DNA from: Owenia fusiformis
Taxonomy: Eukaryota > Annelida > Polychaeta > Sabellida > Oweniidae
Direction of reading: 5' to 3'
DNA: 64,000 nucleotides
NCBI GenBank assembly: GCA_903813345.2
Contig: CAIIXF020000001.1
Coordinates: forward strand, 15,457,915-15,521,914
Of the stretch, positions 22,701-34,700 are shown in pieces. Within the stretch, counting starts at the first letter, position 1; every line of letters begins with the position of its first letter. The notes beneath the pieces were generated by a model. That model was not told where the DNA came from. It did not search any database and saw only the letters and a program-made list of their open reading frames with translations. Position numbers and translations under genes: made by a program.

Positions 22701-25700
22701 CATTCCATAAAGGTACGTTCACACCAACGGCGCTTTGATGGCGCTTTAAAGCGGCTTGTAAAGCGGCACCAAAGCGTAACAAAGTTTGATTAAAGCGTCG
22801 GGGTCGTAATAGGTAGTAGAAAAGCTCGGAGTTAAGCGGGATATTCGGCAAGAGCACTAAAGATTTAAACTGTTCAAGCTACGTTCGCACCAACGGCGCT
22901 TTGATGGCGCTTTAAAGCGGCTTGTAAAGCGGCACCTAAGCGTAACAAAGCTTGATTAAAGCGTCGGGGTCGTAATAGGTCGTGGAAAAGCTCGGAGTAA
23001 AGCGGGATAATAGGCAAGAGCGCCAAAAAATGTTAAACTGTTTAAAAATTTTGGGCGCTCTGTTACGAATTGATTAAAGCGCCGAGAGCGTATCAAAGCT
23101 TAACAAACAGTAATAAAGCTCAACAAAGCTTGACCCAAAGCGTAGGAAAGCTTAACAGAGCTTGGTTCAAAGCGGGGACCCTAGTATCTTCACGGTCTGT
23201 TACCACTTGACACGCTTTGTTAAGATGTCTCAAGATTTGCTACGATCTGACGATGAAGATCTGACACGAGGTCAGACGCTTTCATCAATATCTGACAATC
23301 TTTGTTACACTTTCATGAAGGACTCTCAAGCTTTCCAACGTATTGAGACGCTTTAATGAAGGATTGAAACGTTTGGCTAGGCTTTGTTACGCTTGACAAG
23401 TTTTCACACGCTATATCACGCCGTGCGACAAACATCATGCCTTCTTCAGATAGGTCATGCTCTGGTCCATCTGGAATTTCTGGATCTTGTTGTTCTGCCA
23501 TCGTGTTCTCGAGTCAAAGATGCAATGGTTTTATGGATCTACTGCATCTTTATTTTTTTATTTTTTTTTTATTTTTTTTCAAGTAATAATTTAATACAAT
23601 TCAAGTACAAGCTTCATTAAATACAAGTAGTTCTTTCATATAGATATATGTACTATGTATATAAATCATTTTTAAATATAGTAATAATAACAAAAAATTA
23701 TTACATGATCTTACTGACTCCATTCACACCCATTCATTACATTCGTGCATGCATTCATTCACCCACTATTCATACATTGACTATGACACAAATTTGTAAA
23801 ATAAGAATTTATTTGTGTATTCATAAAAGTCTATATAAAGCATGTATGTCTACACCCTTTTGATCAAGCAGCTTAACGCTGTTCAAATATATTCTCAGAT
23901 AATTGGTAAATTTGAAAAAGTAAGGTAATTCATTTTCTAAAAAAGATTTGTATATGACATATTTCATAATTAATATGCACAGATTTAGTTCTGCACCTTT
24001 TCTCTATTCCCGATAATACCTAATGAAATATCATTTTCAGTTAGATTTAATTCTTTATTTAGTTTTAGTTTCCACCATTCAATAAATTGCTTCCATATAT
24101 CTTTTGTTATTCTACACTTCACCAGCATGTGCTCCGTGGTATGAGTATCATCACACCATGGACATTTGTCTGTCTGTGAAATGTTCATCATTTTTAATTT
24201 ACGGTTGCACACTAGTGTATTCGTAAGTATTTTGTACTGAAAGCTCCATATTTTAGTTTCATATGTAACCTTTTTGCAAGTGTATAATAGTATTTCATGT
24301 CATTTTCATTAACATTGTTATTTTGTATCCACTTTGTTAGTGATGTGGGTTTCTCGATTTCTTTTTCAAGGATTTTGTTGTAAATAGCTTTACACGACAA
24401 TTGACTAGGGTTAGGAACATTTTTCTTTGAAGGATTGTTTTTCAATATGCAATTTTTAAGAGTTTTCCATTTTTTGGGAATAGCACTGAGTATGCTGGCA
24501 TACTTTAAAAAGTCTATAGGAATGTTGAATTTTCGTTCAAGTTCTGTCAGGGATAAATAGTTATTATCTCTAGTGTCTAGGATGTCATAAATTGTTGCAA
24601 TACCTGCTTGATGCCATGTTTTATAGTACCATTTTATTATTGACTAAAATGTTTTTATTATTCCATATAACTTCATCTTTAACATCATTCCAATTATTGA
24701 CATCATGATGGGTTACTTCAGCCCATGTTCTAAGCATTGCTAAGTAAAATTTGGGAATTGCTTTATAGTTTTCAAAATACTTTATGTCATAATTACACTG
24801 AGAGAGAAGACCAATTCCACCATGTGGTTCAATGAATAAACTTGGAATTTCTTTCCATGCTGACTGCCCTTTCTCTAACAATCGTTTTATCCATGTGCAT
24901 TTTAGTGATTGATCCATAATATCATAATCTTTCATTTTTAACCCCCCTTGTTCAATTTCAGCAATAAGTGATTTTCTTTTTACTTTTGGTGGTTTCTTTT
25001 TCCACACAAATTCGAAAATAATTTTGTTTATTTCTTGTAAAATTTGGGGTGGTATATGCATAACTGAACTAACATATGTTAGCTGGGAAATACCTAAAGA
25101 TTTAATAATTTGAATTCTACCTATTAGTGTTAAGTTTCTCATATTCCATAATTTTATTTTATTTTTCATTTCATCAATTTTCTTTTCAATATTCAGTTTT
25201 GTTCTATCATCTATATCATAAGTAAATGTTATTCCCAAAGCTTTTACACTGGTTTTTGATTTAATTCCATTTATGTCTTGTTTGTTTCCTTTATCTCTTC
25301 CGATCCACATTATTTCAGTTTTGTCTTTGTTAATTTCTAAGCCAGAGCATCTACCAAACTTTTCCACTAATTCTAAGGCATTATTTGCAGACTCTTGATC
25401 GTTTAAAAATATAGTAGTGTCATCAGCATACTGACAAAGCTTGACTTCATATTTATCCTTAATAGGAATTCCTTTTACGTTTCGATCAGATCTAATTGCA
25501 ATACTTAATAATTCGGCAACAAGTATAAAAATTACCCCAGAGAGTGGGTCACCTTGGCGAACTCCCCTTTCTAATTGGAACCATTCAGATGTGTATCCAT
25601 TATTTATGACACAACTCTGTGGTTTTGCATATATCGCATTAACATAATTTATAAGTGTTTCCCCAAAATTGAATTTTTCTAGTGTTTTTATCATAAACTT

Positions 25701-28700
25701 CCAGTCAATGCTATCAAATGCTTTCTTATAATCAATTAAAAGAAGAAGACCTTTAATGCTGTTTGTCTTTGTGTAATCCAGCATATCATAAATTAGTCTT
25801 ATACTTTGTCCTATATATCTGTTTTTAACATACCCAACTTGGTCACTGTGTATCAGTTTTGGTAAAATATCTCTGAAACGTTCACTAATAGTTTTTGTAC
25901 ATATTTTATAATCCACGTTTAAAAGAGTTAATGGTCGCCAATTTGTGAGCTGTTGCCTATTTTTCCCCTTTTTGGAATAAGAGAAATAATTCCTCTATTT
26001 TGCGAAATTGAGAGTTCTCCTTTTATAAGTGAATAGTTAAAGCTATCTGTCATTTCTAGTTTAATCTCATCCCAAAAGATACAATAAAATTCAGCTGTAA
26101 GACCATCTGTCCCTGGCGTTTTATTCTTTTTAAAAGTTTTTAATGATTTATAGCATTCTTCACATGTAATTCTCTTGTCGCAATTTTCTTTATCAATATT
26201 ATCAATTGTTGGAATTTCATTTTTAAAAAATATGTTTGAATATTTACCATCCGGGTCATTATTCTTTTTACTATATAAATCTTTGTAAAATGATTCTTCT
26301 GTTTGTAATACTTGTTTGGGGTCATTAACTAAAACATCTCTTTTATCATAAATAGAATTTATCACTTTATTGGAGTAATTATGCTTTTCTAAATTTAGAA
26401 AGTATTTGCTTGATCGTTCACCATACTCACACCACCGTGCTTTGGATCTCATTATACTACTTTGTGTTTTTCTATCCTGTATTAATTCTACTTTAAGTTT
26501 GCATGTATTATATTTGTTAACAGTTTCAATATTATTATTTCGGTCAAGTGCTACCTGAGCTTCATTTAGGTCTTTCAGTGCTGTTTCCTCTTCCAGTTTA
26601 TGTTCCTTTGCCTTTGTCTTACAATATCTCTTACAGACTGATCTGATATCCATTTTAATAAGATCCCATTTTAACCCCACATCTTGAGTATGTTTGTGTT
26701 TTTCCTTAGAATTTTTAATCTCCTCTCGTATTAACTTTTTATATTCCACATCATTATCCCACAATGAATTATATTTCCAGAACCCAGGTCCCCGTTTTTT
26801 AAAATTTTTCGTTTGAAATGTTATAAATGCCGCATTATGATCAGGAGACGGACCAAATCCTATTTCAGAGCTAACCTGTTGATTTAAATCTGTTGATATT
26901 AACCAATAATCCAGCCTGCATTGTATTTTACAATTGTTATTTTGCCAGGTATATCTATGTTCTAGAGGGTGCTGATAGCGCCATATATCTTGTAAATTAT
27001 TAGTAGTTTTTAAGGTTAAAATCTCATTGATTACTTTGCTTTTGTCTTGTATTGATTTTCCTCCATTTTTGTCCTTTTCTGTAAGTGCACAATTAAAATC
27101 TCCAGCGCAAAAACAATAATTTGTATCAACTGAATTTACCAATAACTGGTTCAATGTTTGAAAAAAGGTTATCTGTTGGTTTTTATCATTAGGCGCCTAT
27201 ATATTAACAAAACAATATGTATCGCCATCTATTGCATCTTTATATAGTCATTGGATCAAAAGCGGCATGAAACCGTCGATCTCGACATTTTCCAATGCTT
27301 GACATAGCTTAACAGAGCGTAACAATGCAACAGAGCTTGGCAATCGTATCAGAGCCTGATTTAAAGCGTCATAATCGCCTCAAAGCGCAATAATCATTAT
27401 CAAAGCTTATCAAAGCGTGATTTCAAGCGTAACAAAGCCTGGTCAAAGCGGGATCAAAGCGTGAGGAACCTATCAGAGCTTTGTTAAGCTTTCCTACGCT
27501 TTCTGAGCTTTGTTACTTATTGTTAAGCTTTGATACGCTCTCGGCGCTTTAATCAATTCGTAACAGAGCGCCCAAAATTTTTAAACAGTTTAAAATGTTT
27601 TGGCGCTCTTGCCGAATATCCCGCTTTACTCCGAGCTTTTCTACGACCTATTACGACCCCGACGCTTTAATCAAGCTTTGTTACGCTTTGGTGCCGCTTT
27701 ACAAGCCGCTTTAAAGCGCCATCAAAGCGCCGTTGGTATGAACAAAAATGACAAAAATGACGGCGCTTTGCTCGCCGATTTAAAGCGTGACATTCGCCGT
27801 TGATGTGAACGTAGCTTAAAGGTACGTTCACACCAACGGCGAATGCCACGCTTTAAATCGGCGAGCAAAGCGCCGTCATTTTTGACATTTTTCTTCATAC
27901 CAACGGCGCTTTGATGGCGCTTTAAAGCGGCTTGTAAAGCGGCACCAAAGCGTAACAAAGCTTGATAAAAGCGTCGGGGTCGTAATAGGTCGTAGAAAAG
28001 CTCAGAGTAAAGCGGGATATTCGGCAAGAGCGCCAAAATTTTTTTAACTTTTTAAAAATTTTGGGCGCTTTGTTACGAATCGATTAAGCGCCGAGAGCGT
28101 ATCAAAGCTTAACAAACCGTAACAAAGCTCAGAAAAGCTTGATCCAAAGCGTAGGAAAGCTTAACATAACTCTAAAAGGTTCCTGACGCTTTGATCCCGC
28201 TTTGATCAGGCTTTGTTACGCTTGAAATCACGCTTTGATAAGCATTTTTACGCTTTGATGCGATCATGACGCTTTAAATCAGGCTCTGATACGATTGCAA
28301 AACTCTGTTGTGCATTGTTACGCTCTGTTAAGCTCTGTCACGCATTGGAAAATGTCGAGATCGCCGATTCCATGCCGCTTTTGATCCAATGACTATATAA
28401 AGATGCAGTAGATCCATAAAACCATTGCATCTTTGACTCGAGAACACGATGGCAGAACAACGAGATCCAGAAATTCCAGATGGACCAGAGCATGACCTAT
28501 CTGAAGAAGACATGACGTTTGTCGCACGGCGTGATATAGCGTGTGGAAACTTGTCAAGCGTACAGCAAAGCGTTTCAATCCTTGATTAAAGCGTCTCAAT
28601 TCTTTGGAAAGCTTGAGAGTCCCTCATGAAAGTGTAACAAAGAGTGTCAGATATTGATGAAAGCGTCTGACCTCGTGTCAGATCTTCATGCCAGATCGTA

Positions 28701-31700
28701 GCAAATCTTGAGACATCTTAACGAAGCGTGTCAAGTGGTAACAGACCGTGAATAGACTGGGGTCCCCGCTTTGAACCAAGCTCTGTAAAGCTTTCCTACG
28801 CTTTGAGTCAAGCTTTGTTGAGCTTTGTTACGGTTTGTTAAGCTTTTATACGCTCTCGGCGCTTCAATCAATTCGTAACAGAGCGCCCAAAATGTTTAAA
28901 CAGTTTTACATTTTTTGGCGCTCTTGCCGATTATCCCGCTTTACTCCGAGCTTTTCTACGACCTATTACGACCCCGACGCTTTAATCAAGCTTTATTACG
29001 CTTTGGTGCCGCTTTACAAGCCGCTTTAAAGCGCCACCAAAGCGCCGTTGGTGCGAACGTAGCTTGAAAAGTTTACATTTTTAGTGCTCTTGCCGAATAT
29101 CCCGCTTAACTCCGAGCTGTTCTACTACCTTTTACGACCCCGACGCTTTAATCAAATTTTGTTACGCTTTGGTGCCGCTTTACAAGCCGCTTTGAAGCGC
29201 CATCAAAGCGCCATTGGTGTGAACGTAGCTTTACTGAAAAGACTTAAGACATCCATATTATATTTGAAGGCACCTTGAAATTTAAATTGATACAAAAGCT
29301 CCGTCGACTACTAGACCTATATAAGGCGTACGATATTCTGCAAGCTATATTTTAACAGTACCTCATCAGTATATCCCATATTGCCTTTTATATAATCTGT
29401 TCCTTTATCACTTCCCCATATTGCTGATAATACATGAAACTGGATGTATGGGAATTTGTGATCATCTGGCTGGTAAGGAGATCTCATGAAGTACATCATA
29501 TTTGGCAGTGGATTCTTCCATACACCTGTGACAAACATAAAATGGTTCACTCTTTATTTGTAGTTCCACATAAAATGCCTAAGAAAAAGATCGTTTTTTC
29601 AAAAACCATGTCCATTAAGAACTGGTTAATACACATGGTTATTATTTGAGACACCAACCTGTTCCAAAGAGGTTATACTTCAAGGTCTCAAGTAAAGATA
29701 ACGCTCGGTTTTCTGTTATGGCATCAACTTTGGTAAAAAATGTCAGCATGTCTGATGTAGGATGTTCCTCCATATTTTCCCCAACTGGTAGGTCTGCCAC
29801 TACTGGTATCTAGGAAAGGGATGAATTGTTTCATTTCCCATTAGTTTACATTAGGGAATTATGATTTTCAAAAATTCATCATATTTATCATCAATTTTCG
29901 ACCTACTTTAATTGAGGAAATTGGAAATTGGGAGGCATTGGAAATGAAGTCAAGTTACATTTTCATCAATATCATAAGTATTTTCTTCGCAGGTCATGTA
30001 AATCTAAATCCAAACACAAAGAGGATTTAATCCGTAGTTCAATGAGGGAGTTAAGGTTGCCAAACTTTTTGAGGGAAGTGTACACGAAGGAGCTCTGGAT
30101 GAGTTTGTACGTATATGATTCTGCAAAACTCACTCCTATCTTTTCAAGGTGTTTCTTAGGTCCTATTCCAGACAGTAGGAGAATGTGAGCTGATCCAACA
30201 GCACCTCCTGATATTATAACTTCCTTTCTTGCGTTCACACTTTTCTTGACCAATCCCCTTATATAAGCTACACCAACTGCTTTCTTGCCTTCTAGGAGGA
30301 CCTGTTTCCAATACAGTTGCAATACAAAAACAATGTCGATTTGATTAAACATTTAACACGTCTAACTATCGACAACGTACAGTGACAAAATATACGGGTG
30401 TACATGTTAGTTGTTTCAAGCAAAAATTGTGATGTTGATTTTAAAAAATGTATCTATGGAATATGATGAAGTATCTCATGTTAAATTTTATGGGCATGCT
30501 CTTGGCAAGACTTTTAACTTTTAGAGTACGATTTTTTCTAGGTAATTCTCCCAATGTACATGTGAATGTAACCAACATTTTCCATCCATTATGTGGTTGG
30601 GATACCTAGAAAAAATTCGAGCACTGCTCGAAAATCAATTAACGTAATATACGCTTCGAATAATATTTTTCGAAGCGTATATTACGTTATTAATCGTATT
30701 AATCGTATTTCGAAAATTTTAGGCCGCCATTTTTGTTTGTCGATTTTGACCAATCAGAGACGTATGTCTCAATACAGGTCTACATTATAAGCGTAGGTCA
30801 TCTTTGAACTCTGGAGTAATACCCCTGAACGCGAACCTTTAATTTTATTTCAACTAGCTCAAATATAAACTGACTTTTGTGACGTGAGCTTGTGTTGCTA
30901 CGTGTAGATTTTTTCTGTCCATATTTGGCTCTAAGAAGGCGGCTGCAGTACTAGACCTCTCTCCATTGGCATCTACAGTTACCTGGGCTGCGTTCCAGCC
31001 TAGGGAAGAGACAAAATAACACCAACTTGATATACAGCATTCCATAATACATAGTACAATGTATATGCCGCCAACGGTTTAACTTTTTAATGGTTGTAAA
31101 TGCAATTGTATTTGGAATGGTGCACAACTGTATAACTATAAATGGTCAACAATTAAGAAGATGTTTGTTCTACAAAAAAGTATATTTGATGACCTGATGG
31201 TCATATAAACCTTGTAAATTCTATCAAATATTGAAAAATGTCCATGTAAAGCCTTCGTAATAAAAAACCCCGTTAAAATCAATTTGGCATTTTTTATCTA
31301 TGAGAGTATGAGTATTTTAATATTTTGAGTCCTAAAAAATATTTTTCTCAGATGCGCATCGGGTAATTATAATGTATTAAAAAATAGAGACTCTATTTTA
31401 GTTTTTCACCTTTTAAAATGAATAATACCGGAGTCTGAACTAAATGTGCCTTGGCAGTTTTGACTTTATTCTACACTCAAAATGGGGACTTTGTGTCCCG
31501 TTTCATCGAAATTAGAGAGGACAGATTTTATTAAAATAATTGGAAAGCTTTTTTACTTGTCTGCGCATGTTCCATACTTTACTGTATTGGTATCAAATGA
31601 TATGGTAAACCATACTTCTTCAGGTTATTATTCGCAAGAAAACGTAATAAGCGATTGACGAGTCCAGCATTAAAAGTTATCAGAACACATTCTCTACAAA

Positions 31701-34700
31701 TTATAACTTTCAATCATGATAAAGTGTCATTTCAGAAATGAAGATGCACATGTCATTTTGATGTAATGTTTATCTATTGATTTATTTTATTTATTTACAC
31801 TCTTAAAAATTATTACTTGGATTTCCTTATATTGAGAAATTGTACTACTCATTTTAAGTCAAGAATTACTTAAATAATCTTGAACTACTGAATAATTTTT
31901 AAGTAATTTTTAAGTAATTCATTTATGGTGAATTTACTAATGCAAGGAGAGAAATTGAAATACTTACTGTAGTAATTGTAATACTCATTTACATAATTAA
32001 GCAATTGAAAAACTCAAAATGACAATATATGTTAAACCTAAGTAAAATGAAGTAAAACTAAGTATTTAACTTGAAGTAATTTTTATACTTGGGAAATACT
32101 CAAGTAATTCATTTTTAAGAGTGTAGTATTTAAGTCAGTGGCTCGGTCAACTTGACATTATGAGCCATTTTTACAGAAATATAGGAGTTGACGTACATCG
32201 GTGTTACATAGTTGAAGGTACTGTATACAGCCAAGTGAGGCTCGCATGACTAGTAGCATGTTGGTGCCGGTGGTGCTCTAAAGAATGACTCAGCGGTTAG
32301 AAAATGCTATGTCTAGATATTCAGCAAATGATTTGATGATACATGAATTTTCATTTTTATTACAGAGATGATGACCAAATAGTAAAGTGTTAGCCTTATT
32401 GGCTCGAGATAGAGAGTTAAACTTTATCATTGGATTTTCACGTGTTATTTTATCGTTAAGCAACTTGAAATCATCTACATGGAGGGGGCATCTGAAAAGA
32501 AAATGGATTAGTGTTTTTGATTCTAGTTCGCAAGCGCACATTGGGGAATCAACATTGTTAAAATTATGTGAGTGTAGTTGCGCTTTGAGGACTAGGTCGC
32601 ATCGGAGTTGGTTCAAGAGTTTTTCCCGATGTCTGGTAAGATTTAATGGAAAACTTGCTATTATAGGAGTTGGTAGTGATTTGGAGGCCATTTTACGTTT
32701 AAATGTATCACACTGGGGGGTATCGTGATGCAACAACACCGTGTTGTTGCATCAAGATGGCCATACTTCCGGTGATAGATTTTCGTACGATGTTTTGTTT
32801 TCCCAATTCATTACACCCATTTCTAGGACGAGTTGCTCAATAATCATACACATGCAGTTAGCGCATGATCTATATTTTAAAAAACTGTCATTGGTATACA
32901 TGTAGCATCATCAAGAAGCGATAAAAACTATTGATGCAACAACACCACTCTGTTTCTTATCGATGATGCAACAACACCAATGTGCTGATGCAAAAACGCC
33001 AATATAATGTATCATTGAACAACAAGAGAAACTGTTTTATGTTCTGTTTACAGGTGTAGGTCGGGACATGAATAAAACGCGTGAGTCAGTGGTCCATGAA
33101 CGAAACGTATTTTGTTTGGTTTCTTTGTCTATATTAAAGTTAAAAGGATATACAATTGCAAGGCAAACTAAATAAAGTACTGAATCCCCGGGAGGCAATC
33201 TCATTGATATTGTATCTGAAAAATAAAGATTATACATTTTCTAAATTAAATGCCCTTGATTTACCGCCTGTGGAAATTGTTTACAAATAACTAAATAATT
33301 TTGGAAAGACAACAGATATCAGTTAGTTTGTGTTGTTAGTACCTCAATTGAAATACTCAATTCTGATTGGTTGATGAGCGGTCAACAAAATGTATTGTTA
33401 GTGCCTCAACTGAAATACTCGATTCTGATTGGTTGATTAGCGGTCAAAATTATGTACTGTTGACCGCTACTAGGTACTGTTGACCGCTACTTCTGAAAAA
33501 AAGTTTCATGACGTCACAAAAAAAACATGGAAGACGGACATTTTGTAAACGTTGATGAAAATGACTTTACTAGGCGACAAGTACAGCAAAAATACAAATA
33601 GAAATTAACATTAATTCACTAACGAGTACGCCGTGATGTGCCAAATACAGAGTTAAGCTACTTGCACTGTCTCCAGATTTTCTAAAAAAATATTGCTAAC
33701 GTGGTTCGAAGAAAAGGTTGTGAAATGAAGCCATGCCGATTGATGATTGTAGTCTTTATGTGTATTATTAGTTTATTCGGACTAACAAAACAAATGTAGA
33801 CCTCTCCATTAGATCAACCGTCAAAATCATATACCTCGACTGTAAAGGTCGGTCTCTGTCAACAGTACTTTTTCGGTTTACAGCCTCGGTAAACAATTTT
33901 GCCGGTTGACCTCTGGGGAGGTCAACAATTGTAAACTGTTGACCACTACTAGGTACTGTTGACCGCTATTTTTGAAAAATTATTTTTTTAATGTTGAAAT
34001 CTTTTTAATTTTTAAAAAATAAGTTGTGTAAAAAATTACAAGTATTTGACGGTTTGGGGATTTTTTGCTAAAAAATAATACCTTTACTTATCAAATATGT
34101 GATACGTGATATTCGATTATCTATTCGTCCAATTATTATATTATTTGGACTAACAGAACAATTGTTAACCTCTCTTTTCGGTCAACTGGCAAAAGTGTCC
34201 TCGACCTCTGGTCTTGATCAACAGTACTTTCAAGGTTTACAGTATCGGTATACAATTTTGCCAGTTGACCTTAAGAGAGGTCTAATTTGGTATATTATAT
34301 CCTTCAAATTATTATATTCTTCGGACTAACAAACAATTGTTAACCTATCTATTCGGTCAACTGACCAAAGTGTATACCTCAACAGTAAACCCTGAGAGTA
34401 CTGTTGACCTCGACCTTCGAACTTTCAAGGATTACAGTATCGGTATACAATTTTGCCAGTTGACCTCAAGAGAGGTCTACAATTGTATATTGTATATCCT
34501 TTGTTATCCCACTCAAAGTATGATGTCATATATCAAGTTGAAGAGTTGTATACGCTGCTCAGGAGTTTACGCTATCCAGGAGTTGTACATCGTTCTCAAG
34601 AGATGTATAGGATGAGTGTTGGTTTAATGATATTGCAGTTATACAATGCTATTATATAAAGGTTATTTACTGAGAGGGATTCAATATTGGTTTTATTCCG

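Larger units (their letters stand above)
22710..29231. mobile_element. Giant nested foldback (inverted-repeat) element in intron 8 of gene B
   Basis: Outer arms of about 167 bp (22710-22875 and 29066-29231) are complementary; their tips contain GGTACGTTCACACC and its near complement. Inside, 22876-27740 and about 27898-29065 are inverted copies of each other once the LINE at 23554-27232 is removed. A third, shorter inverted pair meets at about 27817. Genes A and C have no element at the corresponding site, where CCATAACTG is continuous, and TA appears duplicated at the borders here. The arms are dense in AAAGCG or AAAGCT spaced about 10-11 bp. No transposase is recognisable. Confidence 0.85.
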
